64,000 nt of DNA from Salipiger abyssi (GTDB lineage Bacteria > Pseudomonadota > Alphaproteobacteria > Rhodobacterales > Rhodobacteraceae), in contig NZ_JAEKIS010000009.1 in the NCBI RefSeq assembly GCF_017311415.1, positions 1 to 64,000 on the forward strand, in the 5' to 3' direction. A program made the translations under genes and the position numbers. Positions 25,054 through 33,118 of the stretch are shown here, piece by piece (the first letter of the stretch is position 1; every line of letters begins with the position of its first letter). The notes below the pieces were generated by a model. That model made no database searches. It worked only from the letters and a program-made list of their open reading frames with translations, and had not been told where the DNA came from.

Positions 25054-25461
25054 TCAGTCGATCTTCTGGATCTCGCGCAGATAGGCGACCAAATCGACCA
25101 CCGGCTGCGAGGTCAGTACCGGCTGGCCCGACTCCGTCCTGATCGGCACGTCGAACATGCGCTCGAAATAGTCGCCATAGACCGGCATTGGCGAACCGTG
25201 GCTGACCAGCGGGTCGCGGCCGTCGATGCGCTTCACCACCCGCTCCACCGGAAAACTGCCGCCATTGGCGGCGGCGAGCTCGGTGAGGTTCACCGGCTTG
25301 ATCGTCAACACACCCTCCATCGGCCCGTCGCCGCGGCCTTCGAGCCCGTGGCAGGTGGCGCAATGGGTGTGATAGAGCGAGCGCCCGATATCGGCATCCT
25401 GCGCCACAGCACCGGAGCCGAGCGCCGCCAGAGCCGCGAGTGTCATGATGAAGTTGCGCAT
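25054..25461 (-). CDS. Class I c-type cytochrome
   Basis: A 135-residue monoheme cytochrome c with a signal peptide (MRNFIMTLAALAALGSGAVA), the heme motif CATCH, and a probable Met ligand in HGSPMPVYGDYF. It ends in a helix typical of class I cytochromes (VVDLVAYLREIQ). It is an electron carrier in the periplasm; the partner is not evident. An internal ATG at 25446 is an alternative start but would shorten the signal peptide. Confidence 0.88.
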   Translation of the reverse strand: MRNFIMTLAALAALGSGAVAQDADIGRSLYHTHCATCHGLEGRGDGPMEGVLTIKPVNLTELAAANGGSFPVERVVKRIDGRDPLVSHGSPMPVYGDYFERMFDVPIRTESGQPVLTSQPVVDLVAYLREIQKID

Positions 25462-25543
25462 TTTGGCCTCCCGTTCCTGCCGCGCGAGTGTCTCACCCCC
25501 GCGCGGTGCCCGCCTTGATCCCGGTCAAGCGCAGGCGCGGAGA

Positions 25544-27043
25544 TCAGACCACGGCAAGATGGGTGCTGGCGCGCAGCGCCTCCATCGGCCAGGGCGCGTG
25601 GCGCCCGTCGCGGTGGAAGGTGGCATGGCCCTGCCCCTGCCCGCTCGGGTTGACCGCGATGCTGACCGGAGCGCCGTTGAAATCGGTGAAGCCGAGCGAC
25701 GCGCTCTGACCCAGCATTTCCAGCCGTTCGCGCAGCACATGGCAGGCCAGCGCCTCGCCGAGGCGCAGGTCGAGATAGTTTTCCGCCTGGAAATAGCCGC
25801 CCGCCACCGAACGGGCGAGTGCGATATCGGCGGCGAGACGGTCGGCTTCGGTGCCGATATCGACGCCGCTGCCATCGCTGCCCACCATGCGCAGCCGGGC
25901 GTGGCGGCGGGTGTCGAACAGTGCCTTGAGCAGCGTCGACAGAGCGCCCGCGATCACCGCCTGGGCGGCATAGTCGGCGCGGTGCAGCGGCACGCTGCTC
26001 TTGAGCGGCGGCAACAGAAGCATCGGCACCTTGCCCGCGTCGCGCCCGAAGGCACGGTTCATGCGGTCGATCCAGTGCAGCAGGTTCGGCGCCTTGCCCG
26101 AAAGCTCCTCGGCACAGGCGCGCAGCAGACTCGGCTCGCCGGCCATGGGATCGTCCTGTTGCAACAGCGCCGTCAGCCGCGCCGCGAACACGCCCGGGCG
26201 GCTCAGCCGGTTGGCGCGCCCATGCGCCCGCATCGCGGCACCAAAGGCACGGTCGGCGGTTTCGGCCATCAGCGACAGGATGTTCTGCGCCGAGACCGGC
26301 GCCGACTCGCCGGCGGCATGCAGGCCGGGGTCGAATTTCACCCCGCGCGCCAGAAGCCGCAGCACGGCGTTGTAATAGATCCGGCAGGGATGGCTCTGCT
26401 GCACCCGCGCCACCAGTTCGCGTGGCGTGGCCAGACCCGGCATGATTTCCTCGCCCTGCCCCGGCAGCGCCAGCGCGGCGCCGGAGAACCGCTCGATCCA
26501 GTCGAGCCAGCGCGACATCGGCGCATCGGAGGCGGGCGGTTCGGAGGGTTCGAGCTCGAGCTCGCCGTCGCGGTCGGTATGGTGAAAGGCCGAAAGTCGC
26601 AGCGCCTCGCCATTATGGCCGACGACACCGCGAAACAGCGTGCGCAACGTCAGCTGACCATCGCCGTTCCGCCGCAGGCCGCGGCGATGGTCAGCCTCGC
26701 CGCAGACGGTCCGGGAGCAAAAGACCGTCTCGACCGGGCCCGGAGCAGGCAGCGCCTGCTCGTCGAACCAGCTCAGGCTGCGCAGCTCGCAAAGCAGCTC
26801 GTGCAGAGTGAAATGCGTCGCACCGTCGATCCAGATGCGGCAATGGGGATCCTGCATCACTGAAAACGGCAAATCGCGCACCAGCGACAGCGCGTAGAGC
26901 TCGGCCATCTCGGCGGCCAGTTCGGCGGGGCCCATCTCGGGCGGCGGCGGCAGTTGCAGGCTCATCGTGGGCGGCGTGCCCGGCTCGCGGCCGCCGTCTA
27001 TCACACGGAGCCCTGCACGGGCGCTGTCGGTCCGGACGGTCAT
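25544..27043 (-). CDS. Vanadium-haloperoxidase-fold protein lacking catalytic histidines
   Basis: A 499-residue protein, presumably cytoplasmic (no signal peptide). Its second half follows the plan of bacterial vanadium-dependent haloperoxidases: FDPG, then NILSLMAETADRAF, then AVIAGALSTLLKALFD, then ADRLAADIALARSVAGGYF and LDLRLGEALACHVL. At the sites of the PSGH and R-x5-H-x3-D motifs it reads AAQA (about residues 359-362) and R-SVAGG-Y-FQA-E (411-421), so both active-site histidines are gone. It is most likely a pseudoenzyme. The start at 27043 has an AGGGGA site; GTG 27076 is weaker. Confidence 0.75.
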   Translation of the reverse strand: MTVRTDSARAGLRVIDGGREPGTPPTMSLQLPPPPEMGPAELAAEMAELYALSLVRDLPFSVMQDPHCRIWIDGATHFTLHELLCELRSLSWFDEQALPAPGPVETVFCSRTVCGEADHRRGLRRNGDGQLTLRTLFRGVVGHNGEALRLSAFHHTDRDGELELEPSEPPASDAPMSRWLDWIERFSGAALALPGQGEEIMPGLATPRELVARVQQSHPCRIYYNAVLRLLARGVKFDPGLHAAGESAPVSAQNILSLMAETADRAFGAAMRAHGRANRLSRPGVFAARLTALLQQDDPMAGEPSLLRACAEELSGKAPNLLHWIDRMNRAFGRDAGKVPMLLLPPLKSSVPLHRADYAAQAVIAGALSTLLKALFDTRRHARLRMVGSDGSGVDIGTEADRLAADIALARSVAGGYFQAENYLDLRLGEALACHVLRERLEMLGQSASLGFTDFNGAPVSIAVNPSGQGQGHATFHRDGRHAPWPMEALRASTHLAVV

Positions 27044-27096
27044 GGTATGATCCCCTGTCGTTTCGGCCTTGATCACGAACGCTCTGATTTACGGAA

Positions 27097-27160
27097 CGTA
27101 AACGCAATGTGCCGACTCAGCGTGAACACACCGTGATTACACCACGAAAACAGCGTAAAC
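27097..27160 (-). promoter_or_regulatory. Candidate SARP operator, heptamers in 11-bp phase
   Basis: Reading toward the pseudo-haloperoxidase gene the sites are GTTTACG (27154-27160), AATCACG (27132-27138), GTTCACG (27121-27127) and GTTTACG (27097-27103). The first three are exactly 22 and 11 bp apart; the fourth is 24 bp on. SARP activators bind direct heptamer repeats at such spacing. The sites end 54 bp before the proposed start codon. Another ATTCACG-type site lies at 27208-27214 in the same orientation, and one in the opposite orientation at 27289-27295. Confidence 0.5.
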
Positions 27161-27306
27161 TTGGCCCTGATTTGGTAAGAAATGGCCCCTGACTGCAAGG
27201 GCAGGCGCGTGAATATTGCGCAAATTCCGCGGGTTTTCTTGACGCAAAGGCCGGCTAAGGCTTTGCTTGGACCATATTTCATCCATGAATTCACGAGGAA
27301 ACTGCG

Positions 27307-29343
27307 ATGCCCCTGACATGGAGCGATCCCCAGAGCGCCGATTTTCGCGACCCTTATGTCGATTTCTCCTGGATGCTGCGGCAAAGGCGCCAGCCCCCGG
27401 TCGGCGATCACATTTATCAGCCGGTCTTTATTCGCCTCAGGGGCGCCAATCTGCGCACGGCACGCAAGGAGCTTTTGCACCTGGTTGACGACCCGGCCGC
27501 GCCGCTCCTTATGGAGCCGCACGAGCGCACCATTCTAGAAAGCCGCGCCACCGGGCGCGATCCCGATGCCGGGCTGCCGGACGAATACGCGCTCTATATC
27601 GCGCAGGGCACCGCCACCGATGCCTATGCCGCGCTGTTCGACACGCTCGACACCGGCACGCCCGTGGCGCTCGACCCGAGCGGCACACCCGAGGCGCCCG
27701 CGCCCACAGCCACACCGGCCCCGGCACCCGGCCAGGTGCAGCCCATCGTGGCGATCATCGACGACGGGCTGGCCTTTCTCAACGCGCGCTTCCGCAAGGG
27801 CGGGGAGACACGGTTTCACGCGGTCTGGCTTCAGGCGCTGGAGCGCAGCGGCCCCGGCGCGAAATCCATGTATCTCGGCGAGGTCATGACCCGTGCCGAG
27901 ATCGACGCGCTGCTCGCCAAGGGCGCGGCACTGAACGAGCCGGCGGAATACGCGGCGGTGAACACGCGGCTGGCGCGCTACGACGCGCGCCGCTCCACCG
28001 ATCACGGCACCAGTCACGGCACCCATGTGCTCGACCTCGCAGCCGGAGCCGATCCGCAGGACGCCGACGACCCGGCGCGCGACTGGCCGCTGATCGGCGT
28101 GCAGCTGCCGCCGCAGGCGGTGGCCGACACCTCGGGCACACGGTTCGAAAGCTACATGGTGCAGGCAATGCGCTGGATCCTGCGCCAGGCGCAGCAGATC
28201 GACCCGCGCGCGCCGGTGATCGTCAACCTGTCGATGGGCATGCTCGCCGGCCCCAAGGACGGCACCCGTTTCGCCGAATACCAGATCGCCCGTGAGGCGG
28301 CCTTATGGGAAGAGGCCAAGGGCCAGCCGGTGCGCGTGGTCTGGTCCTTCGGCAACGATTACCGCAAGCGGCTGGTGGCGCGGTTCGACTACCCCGAGGC
28401 GCATCCCCGCAGCGCCACCGACCGCAGCATCGAGTGGATCGTGCAGCCCGGCGACCAGACCGAGAGCTTTCTGGAGCTGCGCAGCGGCGCCGGCCAGCCG
28501 CTGGACGGGCTGCACCTGTCGCTCACCACCCCCGCCGGTCTGAGCTCGGGCTTTGCGCCCCTCGCCCCGGGCGAAAGCCGCAGCCTCACGCTCGGCTCCG
28601 AGGCGGTGGCGCGGATCTATCACGTTCCCGACTACCGGCTCGACGACGATACCGTGCAGCGCGCCTACTACCTGATCGCGCTGGCCCCCACCGCCTCCTG
28701 CCATGGCGAGGCGCTGGCCCCCGCCGGCACCTGGCGGCTGGCCTGCCGGCACGCGGGCGGCGAGGCGCTGAGCCTGCATTTGCAGATCCAGCGCGACGAC
28801 AGCCTCACCGGCTACCGCGCCAGGGCCCGGCAGAGCTATTTCGACAGCGCCGACGGCTATGGCTGGAGCAATGCCTATCTCGATCACAGCGCGCTGGAGG
28901 CCGATTGCACCATCCGACACGAGGGCAGCCACAACGCGCTGGCCTCGTCGACCGCGCGGCAGGTGTTTCTGGTGGGCGCAGCGCGGCAGAGCCGCGAGAC
29001 GGCGCAACTGGTGCCTGCCGACTATACCGGCGAGGGTGCCGACTGGTCTGTACCCGGCCCCACCGCCGCCACCGTGGCCGACCGCAGCCGCATCCGCCCC
29101 GGTGTGCAGGGCAGCGGCACGCTGAGCGGCAGCACGCGGTTCCTCAACGGCACCAGCGCCGCCGCCGGGCGGCTGACCCGGGCGCTGGCGCTGTCGCATG
29201 CGCAGCTCGTGGCCAATGCCGGGGGCCCGCATAGCGACGACTTCGACCGTTCCCTGCTGACGCTGTCGCAGGTGCCGGACGCACAGAAGCCCCGGCTCGG
29301 CGCCTATGTGATCGGGACCGGCGAGACCGCCCTCGCGGTCTGA
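27307..29343 (+). CDS. Subtilisin-family (S8) serine peptidase, no signal peptide
   Basis: A 678-residue protein with the S8 catalytic triad in order: Asp 152 in VAIIDDG, His 237 in SHGTHV and Ser near 616 in LNGTSAAAG; the oxyanion Asn is in WSFGND. Residues 1-140 are an N-terminal domain ending in a Pro/Ala/Thr linker. There is no signal peptide, lipobox or membrane helix, so the enzyme is probably cytoplasmic or exported by an unusual route. A good ribosome site (GAGGAAA) precedes the ATG. The gene is divergent from the haloperoxidase-like pseudoenzyme and convergent with the GHE-repeat PAP2 gene. Confidence 0.85.
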   Translation: MPLTWSDPQSADFRDPYVDFSWMLRQRRQPPVGDHIYQPVFIRLRGANLRTARKELLHLVDDPAAPLLMEPHERTILESRATGRDPDAGLPDEYALYIAQGTATDAYAALFDTLDTGTPVALDPSGTPEAPAPTATPAPAPGQVQPIVAIIDDGLAFLNARFRKGGETRFHAVWLQALERSGPGAKSMYLGEVMTRAEIDALLAKGAALNEPAEYAAVNTRLARYDARRSTDHGTSHGTHVLDLAAGADPQDADDPARDWPLIGVQLPPQAVADTSGTRFESYMVQAMRWILRQAQQIDPRAPVIVNLSMGMLAGPKDGTRFAEYQIAREAALWEEAKGQPVRVVWSFGNDYRKRLVARFDYPEAHPRSATDRSIEWIVQPGDQTESFLELRSGAGQPLDGLHLSLTTPAGLSSGFAPLAPGESRSLTLGSEAVARIYHVPDYRLDDDTVQRAYYLIALAPTASCHGEALAPAGTWRLACRHAGGEALSLHLQIQRDDSLTGYRARARQSYFDSADGYGWSNAYLDHSALEADCTIRHEGSHNALASSTARQVFLVGAARQSRETAQLVPADYTGEGADWSVPGPTAATVADRSRIRPGVQGSGTLSGSTRFLNGTSAAAGRLTRALALSHAQLVANAGGPHSDDFDRSLLTLSQVPDAQKPRLGAYVIGTGETALAV

Positions 29344-29359
29344 GGCCCTCAAGAAAAAC

Positions 29360-29381
29360 GGCCGGGGCAAACGCCCCGGCC
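29360..29381 (-). terminator. Intrinsic terminator for the PAP2/haloperoxidase gene
   Basis: A 9-bp GC-rich stem (GGCCGGGGC / GCCCCGGCC) with loop AAAC. On the minus strand it is followed by GTTTTTC, giving a U-run for the PAP2 transcript. The stem could also slow plus-strand transcription from the subtilase gene, but the U-run is only on the minus side. Confidence 0.8.
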
Positions 29382-29432
29382 CACTCGCACCCTCAGGCCG
29401 ACAGAGCCAGCCCCCACGCGTTAAACGCTCTT

Positions 29433-30530
29433 TCAAACCTCGGTCTGCACCTCGGCCCACATATCCTTCAGCCACCTCGGCACGACCGACGGGTCGATCT
29501 GCACGGTGGATTCGGTGATCTTGTCCTGCGCCGCGATCTCGGCATTCAGCAGCGACAGGTTGAAATCGCCGTCATAGAGATCGCCGCGATAGATCCGCGC
29601 CGTGGTCTCGGTCTTGCCGTCAAGCAGATTGACCAGCGCCTCGGCCATGGTCACCCCCAGCACAGCGCCGGCCATGCTGTCGGTCGGGTAGTGCACCCCG
29701 GCGACGGTGCGGTTGATCGCGATCCGCTCCGCATGGCGGTAAAGCTGGTTCTGCTGTTGCAGCGCCGCGCCGGGATCGAACGCCGCCCCCTCCGCGTGAT
29801 CGTAGAAGATCCGGCTGAGAAACGTCGCGCCGGCAAAACTCTCGGTCGCGTGGCCGCTGGGCCAGGCGCCGTGGCCCGGGGTCTGGATGATCGGCTGCAC
29901 CTCATAGGCCAGCGTCATCGGACGCGGCAGGTCGAAACCCAGCTTCACTGGCATCTCGACCCGCGTGCAGAGCCGGAACACCGCCTGAAGCAATGCCATG
30001 GTCCATTTCGTGGCGCCCGAGGACATATAGCTGACACCGGCAAAGAAAGACTGGATATTGCTGGTCTCGACCCGGATCTCGGTCAGCCGGTCGAAACGCA
30101 GATCGGCGGCGGCGCGCAGATGGGGCAACTGGGTGGTCTTGACCAGCTCCAGCCCCGGCCGGTGCAGCGTCACCAGCGGTTGGTTCTGGAAACTCACCAT
30201 GCCGGTGTCGTTGGCGTACTCGCTGCTCTGGAACTCCACCGCAAAGAGGCTCTGGATCGCCTGATCCATCACCGCGCGGCGCGGCGTTATGTCCAGCGCC
30301 CTGACCGCCTGCCAGGAGCTGCGCCCCTCGACCCGGCTTTCGCGACTGGGCAGCCCATCCCAATAGCCGACGGTGCCGTCGCGGGCGCGGCCGAGCGCCG
30401 AGCTCAGCGCCGAGGAGCCGCCGCCCCCTTCGTGACCCTCATGGCCCTCATGACCTTCATGCCCCTCATGGCCTTCGTGACCCTCGTGGCCCTCATGTCC
30501 TTCGTGACCTTCATGTCCATAAATCGGCAT
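29433..30530 (-). CDS. PAP2/vanadium haloperoxidase family protein with N-terminal GHE repeats
   Basis: A 365-residue protein. Residues 5-34 are ten Gly-His-Glu repeats, then Gly-Gly-Gly and a Ser-rich linker. The rest is a PAP2-superfamily domain with every active-site motif: K196-x6-R203-P204, PSGH at 224-227 and R274-x5-H280-x3-D284. It could be a vanadate-dependent haloperoxidase or an acid phosphatase; sequence alone does not decide. There is no signal peptide or membrane helix. A strong ribosome site (GGAGGAGG) precedes the ATG. The repeat varies at third codon positions, so the peptide, not the DNA, seems conserved. Confidence 0.85.
   Translation of the reverse strand: MPIYGHEGHEGHEGHEGHEGHEGHEGHEGHEGHEGGGGSSALSSALGRARDGTVGYWDGLPSRESRVEGRSSWQAVRALDITPRRAVMDQAIQSLFAVEFQSSEYANDTGMVSFQNQPLVTLHRPGLELVKTTQLPHLRAAADLRFDRLTEIRVETSNIQSFFAGVSYMSSGATKWTMALLQAVFRLCTRVEMPVKLGFDLPRPMTLAYEVQPIIQTPGHGAWPSGHATESFAGATFLSRIFYDHAEGAAFDPGAALQQQNQLYRHAERIAINRTVAGVHYPTDSMAGAVLGVTMAEALVNLLDGKTETTARIYRGDLYDGDFNLSLLNAEIAAQDKITESTVQIDPSVVPRWLKDMWAEVQTEV
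30429..30518 (-). repeat. Ten 9-bp units coding for Gly-His-Glu
   Basis: Tandem 9-base units with synonymous variation (GAA or GAG, CAT or CAC, GG followed by A, C or T), in frame at the start of the PAP2/haloperoxidase gene. The repeated His and Glu make a candidate metal-binding tract. Confidence 0.95.
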
Positions 30531-30640
30531 ATCGCACCTCCTCCCTCAGGAGCCAAATTCACAAAATAATCGCTTTCCTCAGGGTAAATTGGCAGAAAAC
30601 ACACGCAAGCGTCAAAGACTTGTCGGGTCGCTCGCGCGCG

Positions 30641-30658
30641 ATTCACGGAGTATTCACG
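30641..30658 (+). promoter_or_regulatory. Candidate SARP operator, two ATTCACG repeats 11 bp apart
   Basis: ATTCACG at 30641-30647 and again at 30652-30658, in direct orientation with a start-to-start distance of 11 bp, 70 bp upstream of the SARP-type gene. The heptamer matches the RTTYACG sites at 27097-27160, in the same orientation relative to the downstream gene. This suggests the activator controls its own promoter. Confidence 0.5.
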
Positions 30659-30727
30659 ACAGTTGCCGCTACTGAGGGCCGGTGTTACCCTCACGTCATA
30701 TCCGTGCCTCCTGAACAGGACCAAGCA

Positions 30728-32326
30728 ATGCGCGACAGTGCGCCTACGATCCGAATTTCGGTGCTCGGCCCGCTGCGTGTGCAGTCGGCGGAAGGCCTGT
30801 CTCTGACACCGAAAGGCGCGAAAAATCAGGCGCTTCTGGCGCTGCTGGCGCTCAGCCCCGAAATGTCCCGCCCGCGCCGCTGGCTGGAGGACAAGCTCTG
30901 GAGCCAGTTCGGTCCGGAACAGGCCAGCGCCAATCTGCGCCAGGCGCTCAGCAAGCTGCGCAGCAGCTTCGGCGCCCATGACGGCGTGCTTCTCGCCGAC
31001 CGCAATTCCGTCGCGCTCGACCCCTCGCGCATCGCCGTCGATCTGCGCGACAACGGGTTGCCCGGCGATCTGCGCGTCGAACTGCTCGAAGGGCTCGATG
31101 CGCGCGACCCGGAATTCGAGGAATGGCTGCGCATGGAGCGCGCCGATCTCCAGACCCGGCTGTCGCGCGCCGCGCCGCAGGAGGCCAAGGGCATCCTGAT
31201 CGCCTGCCGCTCCTCCGCCTCGGACGGCAACGGGCGGATCATGGGCGATGTGCTGGCCAACCAGATCGGCGAGAACATCGCCGAGCAGATCCGCGCCTGG
31301 CGGCAGGCCAACGAGCCGGACCTGCCCGCCGATCTGCCGGTCAGCGATCTGTCGATCGGCTGCGATCTGGTGCAGACCGATGACGGTCACAAGGTTTTCG
31401 TCAAGGGGCTGCACCTGCCCACCGGGCGCATCCTCTATTCCAAGCTGCAAAGCGTCGGGCGGCTCGACGACATTCTCGGCGCCGAGGAAGGCATCGCCCG
31501 GCTGGTCTTCGAGGCCGCCGACTGCATCATCGGCAAGCTGCCGCAGGTGCTCGACAGCAGCCGCCCGGAAAGCCGCGCCACGGCGCTGTCGCGGCTCAGC
31601 ATGTACCGCATGTTCAGCTTCGAGCGCGACGCGCTGCGCGAGGCCTATTCGCTGCTCAAGCAGGCGCACGAACTGGATGGCAACGGCGTTTATCTCGCTT
31701 GGAGCAGCATGGTGCGGATGATCCAGCTCATGGAGCTGCTGGAGGACGACCGCGAGGCACTGCGCGAGGAGGCCATCGCGCTGAATTACCGCGCCATCGA
31801 GGACAGCCAGGACAATGCGCTGGTGCAGGCGCTGATTTCCAAGGTGCGCGGCACCGCGCAGCGCGACGCGGCGGGCGCCTATGAGCTGGCCGAGCGCGCG
31901 GTCGGGCGCAACGCGGCCTCCGCCTTCGCGTGGAAATCACTGGCCGAAGCGCATATGCTCAAGGGCGATGTGACCGCCGCCTTCGACGCCTCTGCCCGGG
32001 CCCGCGCCATCGCGCACAGCTCGCCCTTCCGGCAATGGTGGGACATGGGGCACTGCATCATCGCCATCGCCTGCAACCGCCCGCACGAGGCCATCGAGGC
32101 GGGCGAGGCGGCGGCGCGCGCCGCGCCACTCTCGCGCCCGGCGCACAGGCATCTTCTGGCGCTCTACGCGCTCGACGGGCAATTGGACAAGGCGCAGGAA
32201 ACAGCGGTAAAACTGGCCAAGATCGAGCCGGGCTTTACCCTCGACCAGATCGTGAACGACGAAAGCTATCCGGTGCGGACGCTGCGCAACAAGGGGCTAC
32301 TGGAGCCGATCCGCGCCCTGCTCTGA
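30728..32326 (+). CDS. SARP/BTAD-type transcriptional activator with TPR region
   Basis: A 532-residue regulator. Residues 6-90 form an OmpR-like winged helix in the SARP arrangement (VLGPLRVQSAEG, PKGAKNQALLALLALSPEM, RRWLEDKLWSQFGPEQASANLRQALSKLR). A bacterial transcriptional activation-like part follows, and the C-terminal half is TPR-like (AYELAERAVGRNAASAFAWKSLAEAHMLKGDVTAA and more). There is no receiver or kinase. SARP-type proteins bind direct repeats upstream of their targets. It is divergent from the GHE-repeat PAP2 gene and is the obvious candidate regulator of the neighbouring haloperoxidase-like and peptidase genes. ATG 30728 was chosen from the domain start. Confidence 0.85.
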   Translation: MRDSAPTIRISVLGPLRVQSAEGLSLTPKGAKNQALLALLALSPEMSRPRRWLEDKLWSQFGPEQASANLRQALSKLRSSFGAHDGVLLADRNSVALDPSRIAVDLRDNGLPGDLRVELLEGLDARDPEFEEWLRMERADLQTRLSRAAPQEAKGILIACRSSASDGNGRIMGDVLANQIGENIAEQIRAWRQANEPDLPADLPVSDLSIGCDLVQTDDGHKVFVKGLHLPTGRILYSKLQSVGRLDDILGAEEGIARLVFEAADCIIGKLPQVLDSSRPESRATALSRLSMYRMFSFERDALREAYSLLKQAHELDGNGVYLAWSSMVRMIQLMELLEDDREALREEAIALNYRAIEDSQDNALVQALISKVRGTAQRDAAGAYELAERAVGRNAASAFAWKSLAEAHMLKGDVTAAFDASARARAIAHSSPFRQWWDMGHCIIAIACNRPHEAIEAGEAAARAAPLSRPAHRHLLALYALDGQLDKAQETAVKLAKIEPGFTLDQIVNDESYPVRTLRNKGLLEPIRALL

Positions 32327-32333
32327 GCCGCGC

Positions 32334-32849
32334 TCAGGAGGCGCGCTTGTCGGGGGTCTTGTCGGCGCTCTTGCCCGAGGAATCGAGCGCACCGACGGTC
32401 AGCACCGGCGAGGCGTCTATATCGCGCGCATCCAGCATCGCGGCCACGCGCTCGAGCGAGGACAGCAGCTGCGCCTGCTCCCAGTCTTCCAGACGTTCGA
32501 ATTCGCGGACGAAGCGCTGTTGCAGCGCGTCCGGCGCGCGTTCCAGCGTGCGCAGCCCTGCCTCGGTCAGCATCACATTGACCTGACGGCGGTCGGTTTC
32601 CGATTGCGCGCGGCGCACCATGCCGGACTTGACCAGCTTGTCCACCAGACCGGTGATCGTCGCCTGACTGACCCCCATCTGGGTGGCCAGCGCCTTGGGC
32701 GTGGCGCTGCCGCCGCGCATCTGAACGATCTGCATCACGCGCAGCGTCGCAGGGGACACACCGGCGGCACTGGCCAGGTCCCTCTCATAGAGCTCCGTCG
32801 CTCGCAGAATGCGGCGCAAGGCAATCAAGCTGTCATCCGTTCGATCCAT
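32334..32849 (-). CDS. ectR: MarR-family regulator of ectoine synthesis (EctR-like)
   Basis: A 171-residue MarR-type regulator with a winged helix (SPATLRVMQIVQMRGGSATPKALATQMGVSQATITGLVDKLVKSGMVRR, then the wing SETDRRQVNVMLTEAG) flanked by dimerisation helices. It is immediately upstream of and divergent from ectA, the position and family of EctR in halophilic methylotrophs and marine bacteria, where it represses the ectoine operon at low salinity. The intergenic AT-rich region should hold its operator. Confidence 0.85.
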   Translation of the reverse strand: MDRTDDSLIALRRILRATELYERDLASAAGVSPATLRVMQIVQMRGGSATPKALATQMGVSQATITGLVDKLVKSGMVRRAQSETDRRQVNVMLTEAGLRTLERAPDALQQRFVREFERLEDWEQAQLLSSLERVAAMLDARDIDASPVLTVGALDSSGKSADKTPDKRAS

Positions 32850-32883
32850 CGGACCTCGGCCTCGTCACTGGTTTGGCGAATGG

Positions 32884-32957
32884 TCCTTAGTTGCACAGAA
32901 CGGGAGAAAACTTCAACCACCTAAGCATCTCCCGCTTTTTCTTTACGGGACTAAGGA
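32884..32957. promoter_or_regulatory. Inverted octamers between ectR and ectA
   Basis: TCCTTAGT (32884-32891) and its exact inverse ACTAAGGA (32950-32957) lie 35-108 bp upstream of the ectR start, on the AT-rich side of the intergenic region. A related CCTAAG lies between them. They may be half-sites for EctR or a small hairpin; there is no direct evidence for either. Confidence 0.35.
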
Positions 32958-33057
32958 TATACCATCGAATAAACTTTTCAAGGCCTGCGATTTTTCCCTT
33001 TATTATCAGCACGTACCTGCGCAGATCGGCAAAAATCCGTTCAAAATGCTTTAGAGC

Positions 33058-33086
33058 TTGAAACTTTGGCTTCGCCGCATTAGTTT
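33058..33086 (+). promoter_or_regulatory. Candidate ectoine operon promoter
   Basis: TTGAAA (33058-33063), a 17-bp spacer and TAGTTT (33081-33086), followed by the ribosome site AAGGAAAGAGAGGGA and ATG 33119. The -35 element is good and the -10 element is weak. The AT-rich character of the whole 33,000-33,080 region supports a promoter here. Confidence 0.4.
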
Positions 33087-33118
33087 ATCCACCAAAGGAA
33101 AGAGAGGGACCAGACCCG

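Noticed and set aside
27073-27522. 149-residue minus-strand frame across the divergent promoter
   Set aside because: It runs through the operator region and antisense to the subtilase start; no ribosome site or family match.
30429-30518. Tandem repeats mistaken for a CRISPR array
   Set aside because: The units are 9 bp without spacers, in frame, and encode Gly-His-Glu at the start of a protein.
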